From positions 186,001 to 250,000 of the forward strand of contig NZ_CP126161.1 in assembly GCF_030127105.1 (NCBI RefSeq): DNA of 64,000 nt, given 5' to 3'. Shown in pieces: positions 9,692 through 17,906 of this stretch. Under the pieces are notes generated by a model. That model searched no databases and was not told where the DNA came from. It saw only the letters and a list, made by a program, of their open reading frames with translations. The DNA comes from Haloarcula pelagica (lineage in GTDB: Archaea; Halobacteriota; Halobacteria; Halobacteriales; Haloarculaceae). The position numbers and the translations under genes are program-made. The stretch's first letter is position 1, and each line of letters starts with the position of its first letter.

Positions 9692-10465
9692 TCAGAGCGG
9701 GGCCAGTTCCAGGACCAGCTCGTGGAAGGAAATCGTCCACGACATCGCGTGCGTGACCGCCGTCACGATCAAGTTCTCCGTGCGTTCGTAGGCATACCCC
9801 CACACCATCCCCGGGAGAGCCGTGGTGAGCCCCCAGCGGAGCGCACCGGCCGGCGCGACGCTCGGCGTGAGGAAGCCGATCAGGACGTGCATGAGTCCGA
9901 ACAGGAGTCCGCCAAGCACTACCACGCCCGCCACGTCGAACGCCCGACGAAGCGTCCCCTGGACGATCCCACGGTAGACGAGTTCCTCGGCCGGGGCGGC
10001 AAAGAGGAACATCCCGACGAACGCGGCCGGCCACAGCAGCGGCCGGGTCGCGAGGTCGATACTCCCTACGGCAGTCCCCTGATCGGGATGTGGCAGTCCC
10101 AGGGCGGCCAACACCGGGGAGAGGACGACGCCCTGTGCCGCGAACACCAGCGGGATGGCGACGATCCAGGCGGCGTCTGCCAGCGTCGGGACGCGGAGTT
10201 TGCAGTAGTGGCCGAGGTCGCCGCGCCAGGCGAGAAACACGGCTGCGAAGGCCGCGAACCCGACCTGAACGGAGTGGAGCTTGAGGGCCCAGACAGCGGG
10301 GGCCGTCAGGACGCCGACGGCGCGGAGGACCACACCGGCAGCGACGATGCCGACGATTCCAGTCACCAACGCGACGACGGTGATGCCGAGCGCCGCCAGC
10401 CCGGCGCGGACTCGCGGGGGCAGCGAGGCACCGCTGTCGGACTCGCGGTCGGTTGCGAGGGTCAC
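9692..10465 (-). CDS. CPBP-family intramembrane metalloprotease
   Basis: 257 aa with about seven hydrophobic segments. EELVYRG at about residues 161-167 is the EExxxR motif of CPBP (CAAX-processing Abi-type) membrane proteases, followed by the second motif region FGLMHVL, which holds a conserved His. The start is the GTG at 10465: a strong Shine-Dalgarno GGAGGTGA lies 3 nt before it, and the GTG overlaps the stop of a leaderless 31-codon ORF as GTGA. The substrate is unknown. Upstream lies a symmetric operator with a TrmB-type site. Confidence 0.8.
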   Translation of the reverse strand: MTLATDRESDSGASLPPRVRAGLAALGITVVALVTGIVGIVAAGVVLRAVGVLTAPAVWALKLHSVQVGFAAFAAVFLAWRGDLGHYCKLRVPTLADAAWIVAIPLVFAAQGVVLSPVLAALGLPHPDQGTAVGSIDLATRPLLWPAAFVGMFLFAAPAEELVYRGIVQGTLRRAFDVAGVVVLGGLLFGLMHVLIGFLTPSVAPAGALRWGLTTALPGMVWGYAYERTENLIVTAVTHAMSWTISFHELVLELAPL

Positions 10466-10557
10466 GGCTCACCTCCCCGTGGATGGGCACGCAGGCGGTC
10501 GCGAGCGGTGCTGTCTCTCCCTGATCGGGAGCGGAGTCGGAGTCGAATCGTCGACAT
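10462..10557 (-). CDS. Leaderless 31-codon upstream ORF coupled to CPBP gene
   Basis: ATG at 10557 lies about 30 nt from a TATATAA-type box. The ORF ends in TGA overlapping the GTG of the CPBP protease. The peptide begins MSTIRLRLRSRSGRD and is very Arg-rich, so a stable protein is unlikely. A coupling or regulatory uORF is the more natural reading. Confidence 0.4.
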   Translation of the reverse strand: MSTIRLRLRSRSGRDSTARDRLRAHPRGGEP

Positions 10558-10583
10558 CGCAGGTCGAGCCGAGGTGCGAGCCG

Positions 10584-10590
10584 CATATAA
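10584..10590 (-). promoter_or_regulatory. TATA box for the mini-ORF/CPBP transcript
   Basis: TTATATG on the minus strand, about 30 nt before the ATG at 10557. It lies between that start and the 10615-10672 operator. Confidence 0.5.
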
Positions 10591-10614
10591 CCCTGAACGG
10601 TCGTTTACCGGCGC

Positions 10615-10672
10615 TGTACGGCCGTACACCGGATATACTCGTTTCGGGAGTACGTCGGTGTACGGGCGTACA
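10615..10672. promoter_or_regulatory. Nested dyad operator containing a TrmB-type site
   Basis: Two palindromes, TGTACGGCCGTACA (10615-10628) and TGTACGGGCGTACA (10659-10672), flank TACT-N8-GAGTA (10636-10652), which matches the published Halobacterium TrmB consensus TACT-N7/8-GAGTA. The centres are about 22 bp apart, near two helical turns. The arms are also inverted repeats of each other (CCGTACACCG at 10622 and CGGTGTACGG at 10656). It lies upstream of the TATA box at 10584. The rest of 10466-10835 holds only the mini-ORF and promoter described separately. Confidence 0.6.
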
Positions 10673-10835
10673 CCGGGCTGGTGAACCCAGTTTCCGGGAC
10701 CGTGGCCCTCCCCCGACGGCGTGCGATCTTAACGGCCGGACGGAAAAAATCGTCAACAGTGCGAGAATAGCGTGAACCGGGGTTACGCAGCGTCGACCAA
10801 CGCGAATCGGCGATCCGCCGGCTCGACGAGTCGCT

Positions 10836-12086
10836 TCACTCCTCGTCGAAGAGGGTGTCGCCCTCGACCATGTGCTCTTCGACGGCGTCCATGTCGAGGG
10901 TGAGGCCGAGTCCGGGCTCCTCCGGAATCTCGATGTAGCCGTCCTCGATGACATCCTCCTCGACCAGGTCCTCCCACCAGCCGAGTTCGTAGGAGTGGTA
11001 CTCGACGGCCAGCGAGTTCGGCACGGCGGCGCCGACGTGGGCGCTCGCCATCGTCGCGATCGGCGAGGAGACGTTGTGCATCGCGACCGGGATGTAGTAC
11101 TGGTTGGCGACATCCGCGACCTTGCGGGTCTCGCGCATCCCGCCGACCTTCGGCATGTCGGGTGCGACCATGTCGACGGCCTGGTTCTCGATGAGGCGGC
11201 GTTCCTCGGTCACGCGGTAGCGGTTCTCCCCGACGGTGATCGGCGTCGTCGTGGACTTGGTGACCTCCTCCTGGACTTCGAGGTTCTCCGGCGGGACGGG
11301 GTCTTCGAGCCACCAGACATCGTACTCCTCGATGGCTTCGGCCAGGCGCTTCCCCGAACTCCCGCTGAACGTCCAGTGACAGTCGAAGGCCACGTCGGCC
11401 TCGTCTTTGACTTCCTCGGTGACTTTCTCGACGATCTCGGCCTTGTGGCGGATCTCGCCGGGCCGGAGGTGGCGGTTCGCGCGGTCTTTCTCCAGGCCGC
11501 TGGGCACGTCCAGGTCGAACTTGAGGGCGTCGTAGCCGAGTTCGTCGACGACACGGCGGGCCTCCTCGGCGCAGGCGTCGGCGTCGGCCTCTTCCTCGGT
11601 GTGACAGTCACAGTAGACGCGCATCTCGTCGCGGTACTTCCCGCCCAGTAGCTGGTAGGCCGGGACTTCGAGGATCTTGCCGGCGAGGTCGTGCAGCGCG
11701 ACCTCGATACCGGCGATGGCGGTGACCGTGACGCCCTCGACGCTCCCTTCACCCGACATCTTCTGGATGAGGTGCTCGTAGAGGCGGTCGATGTCCAGCG
11801 GGTTCTCGCCGACGACGAACGGCTTCATCCGCTCGATGAGTTCCGGAACGCCGGCGCCCCAGTAGGCCTCGCCCGTCCCGACGATGCCGGCGTCGGTGTA
11901 GATGCGGACCAGTGTCCACGGGAAGTTCCCGTCGACCATCGTGGTCTGGACATCGGTGATCTCGACATCGCGGCCGCCACCGCGTTTCGCGGTGACGCCC
12001 ATCGTCTCCGCCGAGAGTTCGCGCATCGTGTACTCCGCGTTCGGATCGTGCAGGTCAGCGTAATCCACGTCGTTTGCCTGTCCCAT
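10836..12086 (-). CDS. gnaD: Sugar-acid dehydratase, enolase superfamily (gluconate/xylonate dehydratase type)
   Basis: 416 aa, typical length for haloarchaeal MR-subgroup acid-sugar dehydratases that convert D-gluconate (or D-xylonate/D-galactonate) to the 2-keto-3-deoxy acid. This is the entry to the semi-phosphorylative Entner-Doudoroff route. The N-terminal capping domain is followed by a TIM barrel with LKFDLD, AFDCHW and WLEDPVPPEN (metal-ligand strands), VGENRY, and a C-terminal AMHNVSSPIATMASAH segment with the conserved His. GnaD and XacD are close paralogues and sequence alone does not separate them here, so the symbol is a best guess. A TATA-like element about 26 nt upstream fits a leaderless ATG. 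Neighbours are sugar-sensing and sugar-oxidising genes. Confidence 0.8.
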   Translation of the reverse strand: MGQANDVDYADLHDPNAEYTMRELSAETMGVTAKRGGGRDVEITDVQTTMVDGNFPWTLVRIYTDAGIVGTGEAYWGAGVPELIERMKPFVVGENPLDIDRLYEHLIQKMSGEGSVEGVTVTAIAGIEVALHDLAGKILEVPAYQLLGGKYRDEMRVYCDCHTEEEADADACAEEARRVVDELGYDALKFDLDVPSGLEKDRANRHLRPGEIRHKAEIVEKVTEEVKDEADVAFDCHWTFSGSSGKRLAEAIEEYDVWWLEDPVPPENLEVQEEVTKSTTTPITVGENRYRVTEERRLIENQAVDMVAPDMPKVGGMRETRKVADVANQYYIPVAMHNVSSPIATMASAHVGAAVPNSLAVEYHSYELGWWEDLVEEDVIEDGYIEIPEEPGLGLTLDMDAVEEHMVEGDTLFDEE

Positions 12087-12214
12087 GACAGGCCATTGCT
12101 ACCCCCGTTACAAAAGTGTAGAGGAAACCGCGATGCGGTGCTTCGTGCACGTGAGGGACTCACACTGTCGGAGACGAGGGTCTGGGCGCCGCCGGAGTGG
12201 CGGGACCAACGCCC

Positions 12215-13408
12215 TCACGCCGCGTGTTCCAGTGCCGTGATGACGGCGTCGGCGGCCGACTCCACGTCCCACGTCGAGACGAACGCGGACATCGCCGTCT
12301 TGAGTTCGATGAGCTGGTCCGGGCGGACGCCGAGACCGTGGGTGATCGAGAGAGGTTGACTCCGGGACTGCTGGAACGCCCGCTGCTGGTCCTGCAGGAA
12401 CTGCGTGAACTGGCCGGTGTCGACATCCGTCCGGGGCGGGATCGACCCCTTCTTCTGGTTGAACCGGCGCTGGCCGTCGGCGGAGCCGGCATAGCGCAGG
12501 AACGTCTCGACGGCCGATGGGTTGTCCGTGTCGGCGGCAGAGACGATCGAGTCCATGTTCATCGCGTAGTAGCCCTCCGTCCCCGGGAACGGGACGTGAG
12601 ACCACTCGGACTCGTAATCGAACCCCTCTGTTTCCGTGTACGCCCCTGCTGCCCAGTCGCCCTGGTGGAAGAACACCGAACCGCCCTCGACGAACCGTTC
12701 GTTCGCGTCCGTCAGCGAGAGGTACACGCGGTCGTCCGTCGCGACCGCGCCGTAGCGCTGGACGATCTCTAGAGCCTGGACGATCTCACGGCGGTGCTGA
12801 CTCGCCTGGCCGTCGCTGATTGCCCGATAAGTGTCGTGGCCCTCCTCGCCCAGCAGGACCGTCTCGAAGACCTGGAGCACCGTCCAGGGGTTTTTCATCG
12901 GGAACAACATCCCGACGTGGTCGGTCTCGGTGTCGATCCGTTCCAGTTCGTCGGCAAACGCGCTGGGGCTGTCGATCCGTGACGGGTCGACACCGACCTC
13001 GTCGGCCAGCGAGGGATTGATAAAGAGGTTGTTGATGCGGTGGATGTTCAGCGGGACTGCCCGATAGGTCCCGTCGAGCCGTGCGGCTTCCGTCGGGCCG
13101 TCGAGGTAGTTGCGCTCCATGTCGCTGTCGTTCCAGACCGGCGACAGGTCACCGATGACGCCCGCGTCGGCGTACGGTTCGAGGTTCTTGCCCGGCCACT
13201 CGATCCAGATATCCGGGGGGTCCTCCTTGAGAATCCGGCTCTTGACTGTCAGACTCAGGTTCTCGTTGGTGACATCGCTCAGCGGGACGCCGGGATGTTG
13301 CTGTGTGAACCCCTCCAAGAGCGCCTCCAGTGCGGCCCCGCCGTCGCCGCCGACGAGTCGATGTAGCAACTCGACATCCGCCCCGCCCCCAGTCGATGCC
13401 CGTGACAT
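12215..13408 (-). CDS. Family-1 solute-binding protein without signal peptide
   Basis: 397 aa from ATG 13408. The fold pattern is that of sugar-binding SBP family 1: an ALLEGFTQQHPGV start, NENLSLTVKSRI, PPDIWIEWPGKN, YRAVPLNIHRIN and FVEGGSVFFHQGDWA. Unlike the usual archaeal lipoproteins it has no hydrophobic leader and no lipobox. The 23 codons upstream in frame also encode none, so the protein should be cytoplasmic unless the annotated frame misses an exon-like or frameshifted start. No permease or ATPase gene is nearby. It is divergent, 104 bp apart, from a methyl-accepting transducer, an arrangement like the Halobacterium binding-protein/transducer pairs (BasB/BasT, CosB/CosT), though those binding proteins are lipoproteins. 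Confidence 0.75.
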   Translation of the reverse strand: MSRASTGGGADVELLHRLVGGDGGAALEALLEGFTQQHPGVPLSDVTNENLSLTVKSRILKEDPPDIWIEWPGKNLEPYADAGVIGDLSPVWNDSDMERNYLDGPTEAARLDGTYRAVPLNIHRINNLFINPSLADEVGVDPSRIDSPSAFADELERIDTETDHVGMLFPMKNPWTVLQVFETVLLGEEGHDTYRAISDGQASQHRREIVQALEIVQRYGAVATDDRVYLSLTDANERFVEGGSVFFHQGDWAAGAYTETEGFDYESEWSHVPFPGTEGYYAMNMDSIVSAADTDNPSAVETFLRYAGSADGQRRFNQKKGSIPPRTDVDTGQFTQFLQDQQRAFQQSRSQPLSITHGLGVRPDQLIELKTAMSAFVSTWDVESAADAVITALEHAA

Positions 13409-13482
13409 ACCCCCCAGTTTTCGACTGGTGGTTATCAAGCTACCGTGCGCATTCTCAATCCTGAAGACGGGGGGCAAGAGAA

Positions 13483-13489
13483 TTTATAT
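13483..13489 (+). promoter_or_regulatory. TATA box of the transducer gene
   Basis: TTTATAT lies 24 nt before the ATG at 13513, supporting a leaderless start there, in the frame that is later interrupted. Confidence 0.6.
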
Positions 13490-13512
13490 CGGGTCTGTCG
13501 ATAGGACGTACT

Positions 13513-14987
13513 ATGGCACGGACAGGACACAGGTGGGTTACTGCTGGCGTGGCTGGGCAGTTCTTCCACGCACTCTATCAAGTGGCCGTGATCGGGTTCG
13601 GTCCGCCCGGGGCTGCGGTGGCCGCTGGCGCTGGGGGGGCGCCGTGGTCGCGGCGGTCGGGGGCGGTTACACGATCGTCGCCGTCAGGGAACGGCTGGAC
13701 GAACTGGCGACGGACCGCGAACAGTACCGAACCGAACGGGACGACGCACGCGCGGCCACGGCGGCGGTCGAAGCCGAACTCGAAACGGTACGTACGAAAC
13801 TCGCCGATCTCGAAACCGCGGCCAGAGGAACGGGGACACAGGCTACTGCGGCGGCCGACGGAGGCGTCTCGACCGCCGAGGGCATGAGCCACGATGAGCT
13901 CTCTGCCTACATCGGCGAGTGCTGTGCGACGATCGACGCCACGAACGACGGCGACCTCAGCCGACGGATGGCCGAGGACACCCCGTCGACGGCGCTGAAC
14001 GAACTCGGAGCGGAGTTCAACGAGATGGCCGCGGCCTTCGAGCAGACGATCCAGACGGCCGACGAGTTCTCCGGTGACGTGGCCGACTCCTCGGAGCAGG
14101 TGACCGCCGCGACCCAGGCGGTCAAGGAGGCCTCACAGAACGTCGCCGAGACCGTCCAGGAGATCGCCGATGTCTTCCACGAGCAACACCAGCAGATCAC
14201 GACGATCAGCGACGAGATGTCACAGATGTCCGCGACGATCGAGGAGATCGCGGCCTCCTCGAACGAGGTCACGGAGATGGCCGACAAGACCGAACGCCGG
14301 ACCGTCGAGGGGATCGAAGCGGCCAGATCGGCACAGGAGACGATGTCAGAGACGGTGACACAGACCGACGAGGTCGTCGAGACCGTCCGGACCCTCGACG
14401 ACCAGATGACCGAGGTCGGCCGGATCGTCGACCTCATCGACGACATCGCCGAACAGACCAACATCCTGGCCCTGAACGCCTCGATCGAGGCGGCCCACGC
14501 CTCTTCCGGGGGCGCGAACAACAACGGGTTCGGCGTCGTCGCCGACGAGGTCAAGACGCTCGCCGAGGAGACCAAGGAGGCGACCAACGAGATCGAGAAC
14601 CGTATCGGCGACATCCAGGCCCAGACCGAGGACGCGGTCGACGAGATCACCGAGATGCAAGACTCGGTCGAGGACGGCCAGAACGCCGTCGAAGAGGGCC
14701 TGACCGCCCTGGAGTCGATCATGGAACACGTCGAGAAGACCTCCACCGGCGTCAAGGAGATCAGCAACGCGACCGACGACCAGGCGGCCACCTCCGAGGA
14801 GGTCGCCTCGATCGCCGACGATGTCGCCGAGACCTCGCGCCAGAACGTCGAGGAGGCCGAACACGTCGCGGCCATCGCCGAGGAGCAGAACCTCGCGCTG
14901 GGCGAGATGTACGTCAACGCGAAGATGCTCACGATGCGCGCCCAGCAGTTGACGACGCTGTTCGAGCGCTACGAGACCGACGCCTGA
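13513..14987 (+). CDS. Methyl-accepting chemotaxis transducer with apparent frameshift in a G7 run
   Basis: From ATG 13513 (leaderless, TATA at 13483) the frame encodes MARTGHRWVTAGVAGQFF and a hydrophobic stretch, then runs out of phase at seven G's (13633-13639). The next frame continues smoothly with VVAAVGGGYTIVAVRERL, a coiled segment, a HAMP-like region and a full signalling domain (DIAEQTNILALNASIEAAHA, GFGVVADEVKTLAEETKEAT) to 14987. One extra G, or two fewer, would restore a membrane-anchored transducer with two hydrophobic segments. A soluble product from an internal start is also possible. It relays signals to CheA/CheW, and the divergent binding protein suggests a sugar-type ligand. 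The cause could be sequencing error, decay or slippage. Confidence 0.75.
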
Positions 14988-15014
14988 GCGACGACTCCGG
15001 GTCGGGAGCAAGGA

Positions 15015-15022
15015 TTTATTAT
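15015..15022 (+). promoter_or_regulatory. TATA box of isomerase/oxidoreductase operon
   Basis: TTTATTAT, 23-30 nt before the ATG at 15045, leaderless spacing. Confidence 0.55.
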
Positions 15023-15044
15023 CATCATTTCCGCACTACCATCC

Positions 15045-16013
15045 ATGCAAGTCGGTGTACTCACCGTCCCACTGGGGGGCCAGTCGCTTGCGGAGGCACT
15101 GTCGTACCTGGATACCATCGGCGTCGACGCCGTGGAACTCGCCTGTGGGGGGTTCCCGGGCGACGACCACCTGCCACGAGACCAGTATCTCGACGACGAG
15201 GACGCGCAGGCAGAACTCCGGGAACTGCTCGACGAACACGGGATGACCGTCAGCGCGCTGGCGACACACAACAACCCGCTGCATCCCGACGACGAGCGCG
15301 CGGCCGCGGCCGACACGGAACTCCGGGAGGCGATCCGGCTGGCCGACCAACTGGGCGTCGACGCCGTGACCTGCTTCTCGGGGCTGCCCGCCGGCGGACC
15401 GAACGACGAGGTACCCAACTGGATCACCGCGCCGTGGCCGACCGAGCACGCCGAGGCCCACGAGTACCAGTGGGAGGTCGCGACCGACTACTGGGGCGAC
15501 CTGGCCGACCACGCCGCCGAGCACGACGTGAACGTGGCGATCGAGATGCACCCGAATATGCTCGTCTACGAGCCACGCGGCATGCTGAAACTGCGCGAGG
15601 CGACCAACGACCACGTCGGCGCGAACTTCGACCCCTCGCACCTGTACTGGCAGGGCATCGACGTGACCGAGGCGATCCGGCTGCTGGGTGAAGAAGACGC
15701 GATCCACCACTTCCACGCCAAAGACACCAAGGTGTACGACTCGGAGGCCCGCGAGAAGGGCGTCCTCGACACCGCACCCTACACGGACGAACCCAACCGC
15801 TCGTGGCTGTTCCGCTCGATCGGCTACGGCCACGACGAGAGCCACTGGAAGGACGTGGTCTCGACGCTGCGGATGGTCGGCTACGACGGGACGCTCTCGA
15901 TCGAGCACGAGGACTCGCTGACCAGCGCGCGCGAGGGGCTGGAGAAGGCCGTCGACGTGCTCGATCGGGCCGTCTTCGAGACGACACCCGGCGACGCCTA
16001 CTGGGCGGAATAA
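15045..16013 (+). CDS. Sugar phosphate isomerase/epimerase-like TIM-barrel protein
   Basis: 322 aa, AP-endonuclease-2-type TIM barrel. Metal-site signatures are AIEMHPNMLVYEP (Glu and His), GANFDPSHLYWQG (Asp and His), HHFHAKDTK and a C-terminal SIEHEDS Glu. The family isomerises or epimerises sugars or inositols, and the exact substrate cannot be read from the sequence. It is the first gene of a pair with the Gfo/Idh oxidoreductase 3 bp downstream, a common pairing in inositol, xylose and keto-sugar breakdown. Confidence 0.8.
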   Translation: MQVGVLTVPLGGQSLAEALSYLDTIGVDAVELACGGFPGDDHLPRDQYLDDEDAQAELRELLDEHGMTVSALATHNNPLHPDDERAAAADTELREAIRLADQLGVDAVTCFSGLPAGGPNDEVPNWITAPWPTEHAEAHEYQWEVATDYWGDLADHAAEHDVNVAIEMHPNMLVYEPRGMLKLREATNDHVGANFDPSHLYWQGIDVTEAIRLLGEEDAIHHFHAKDTKVYDSEAREKGVLDTAPYTDEPNRSWLFRSIGYGHDESHWKDVVSTLRMVGYDGTLSIEHEDSLTSAREGLEKAVDVLDRAVFETTPGDAYWAE

Positions 16014-16016
16014 CTC

Positions 16017-17126
16017 ATGACCGACACACCACTCGACATCGGCGTCCTGGGGTATCGTTTCATGGGTAAGGCCCACGCGAACGCCTTCGCGCGGCTGCCG
16101 ATGTTCTTCGACGACGCGCCGGCGTTGAACCGCGACGTGATCGTGGGGCGCGACGAGGACGCACTCAGTGAGGCCGCCGACCGGCTCGGATTCGACCGCT
16201 ACGCGACCGACTGGCGCGAAGTCGTCGACGAGGTGGACGTGTTCTACAACCTCGGTCCCAACCACGTCCACCGGGAACCAACCGTCGCGGCGCTCTCGGC
16301 CGGTACGCCGACTTTCTGTGAGAAGCCCCTGGCGCCGACACTCGACGACGCCGAGGCGATGGCCGACGCGGCGGGCGACGCGGACGTGCCCGCCGGGATC
16401 GCGTTCAACTACCGGTTCGTCCCGGCGATCCAGTACGCGAAGGCACTGATCGAGGACGGCGAACTCGGCGAGATCCACCACTTCCGGGGCCGGTACCTCC
16501 AGGACTGGCTGGTCGACCCCGAGGCGCCGTGGTCCTGGCGCAACGACGCCGAGATGGCCGGCAGCGGGGCGCTGGGCGATCTGGGTGCACACACGGTCGA
16601 CCTCGCGCGGTTCCTGGTCGGCGACATCGACCGACTCAGCGGCCACCTCACCACCTTCGTCGACGAGCGGCCGGTCGAGGGGAGCGACGAGACGCGACCG
16701 GTCACCGTCGACGACGCCTACAGCGCACAGGTGGAGTTCGAGAACGGTGCCGTCGGGACTCTCGAGGCGTCGCGGTTCGCCAACGGCCACAAGAACGATC
16801 ACACCATCGAGATCCAGGGCTCGAAGGGGAGCCTGCGGTTCTCGCTGGAACGGCTCAACGAACTCGAACTGCTCCGCGAGGACAGTCGGGGGTACGAGAC
16901 GATCCTGATGACCGACGAAAGCGACCCCTACCTCGATCACTGGTGGCCCCCAGGCCACGTCATCGGCTGGGAACACACGTTCGTCCACGAGAACTACGAG
17001 TTCCTCACGAGCGTCGCGGCGGGCGGCGACTACGAACCGGACTTCGCCGACGGACTGGCCGTCCAGCGAGTGCTCGACGCCGTCGAACGCAGCGACGACA
17101 GCGGCGAGTGGGTCGACGTTCGGTAA
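16017..17126 (+). CDS. Gfo/Idh/MocA-family oxidoreductase
   Basis: 369 aa NAD(P)-dependent dehydrogenase. The N-terminal Rossmann domain opens IGVLGYRFMGKAHANAF, followed by the conserved FCEKPLAPTLDDAEAM (catalytic-domain Lys of the EKP motif) and the GFO_IDH_MocA_C beta domain with GALGDLGAHTVDLARFLVGDI. It lies 3 bp after the isomerase gene, so the two very likely share a transcript and act on the same sugar or polyol. Confidence 0.85.
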   Translation: MTDTPLDIGVLGYRFMGKAHANAFARLPMFFDDAPALNRDVIVGRDEDALSEAADRLGFDRYATDWREVVDEVDVFYNLGPNHVHREPTVAALSAGTPTFCEKPLAPTLDDAEAMADAAGDADVPAGIAFNYRFVPAIQYAKALIEDGELGEIHHFRGRYLQDWLVDPEAPWSWRNDAEMAGSGALGDLGAHTVDLARFLVGDIDRLSGHLTTFVDERPVEGSDETRPVTVDDAYSAQVEFENGAVGTLEASRFANGHKNDHTIEIQGSKGSLRFSLERLNELELLREDSRGYETILMTDESDPYLDHWWPPGHVIGWEHTFVHENYEFLTSVAAGGDYEPDFADGLAVQRVLDAVERSDDSGEWVDVR

Positions 17127-17161
17127 GGCCCGCCTACCACGATCCTGTACCTCAGCTTAAC

Positions 17162-17169
17162 TTTATATA
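17162..17169 (+). promoter_or_regulatory. TATA box of the AIM24-family gene
   Basis: TTTATATA, 24-31 nt before the ATG at 17193. A clear leaderless promoter. Confidence 0.65.
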
Positions 17170-17192
17170 CCATCCCGAGCGAACCCCTCGCT

Positions 17193-17906
17193 ATGGAGAT
17201 CGAACTCTCACACAAGCCATCCTACACACACGTCGTCGTCGACCTCGAAGACGGTGAGACCATCATGGCCGAACCCGGCGCGATGGTCAGCCATACGACG
17301 AACGTTTCGATCGATACGACGACCAGCCGGGACGGCCTGCTCAGTTCCGCGAAGTCGATGCTGGGCGGGGAGTCGTTCCTGGCCAACGAGTTCACCGCGG
17401 AGGGCGGTTCCGGGACCATCACGCTCGCGCCGCCGACACCCGGGGACGTGAACCATCATACCCTGGACGGAGAGACGCTGTACGCCGTCGACGGGGCGTA
17501 TCTGGCCTCCGATCCGGCCATCGACATCGACTCGGAGTTCGGCGGGCTGAAGTCGATGCTGGCCGGCGCGAGCATCACGCCGCTGGCGCTGAAAGGGACC
17601 GGTGACGTGCTCATCGAGGCCTTCGGCGGCATCGAACGGAAGGAGCTGGCCGACGGGGAGACCTACACCGTCGACAACGAACACGTCGTCGCCTGGACCG
17701 AGTCGGTCGACTTCGACGCCCGGCGGATCGGCGGGCTGAAGTCGACGCTGCTCAGCGGCGAGGGACTCGTCATGGACTTCACCGGACCGGGGGCGGTCTG
17801 GTACCAGACCCGCGGGCTGGATTCGTTCATGGCCGCCATCGCCGAGGCGTTCGGCGGGAGCGGCGACCAGGGTGGGGACGCCCCGGACATGACCGACTTC
17901 CTCTGA
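17193..17906 (+). CDS. AIM24 / TIGR00266 family protein
   Basis: 237 aa with the AIM24 (DUF124) beta-rich fold: YTHVVVDLEDGETIMAEPGAM at the start, a glycine-rich middle (SMLGGESFLANEF), and a C-terminal TGPGAVWYQTRGLDSF segment. The family is widespread and soluble. Its molecular role is not settled, with a mitochondrial homologue in yeast. Single-gene unit, tail-to-tail with the GarR-like gene whose stop abuts at 17907. Confidence 0.8.
   Translation: MEIELSHKPSYTHVVVDLEDGETIMAEPGAMVSHTTNVSIDTTTSRDGLLSSAKSMLGGESFLANEFTAEGGSGTITLAPPTPGDVNHHTLDGETLYAVDGAYLASDPAIDIDSEFGGLKSMLAGASITPLALKGTGDVLIEAFGGIERKELADGETYTVDNEHVVAWTESVDFDARRIGGLKSTLLSGEGLVMDFTGPGAVWYQTRGLDSFMAAIAEAFGGSGDQGGDAPDMTDFL

Noticed and set aside
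15036-16988. 650-codon minus-strand frame opposite the isomerase and oxidoreductase genes
   Set aside because: Shadow of two well-supported plus-strand genes.
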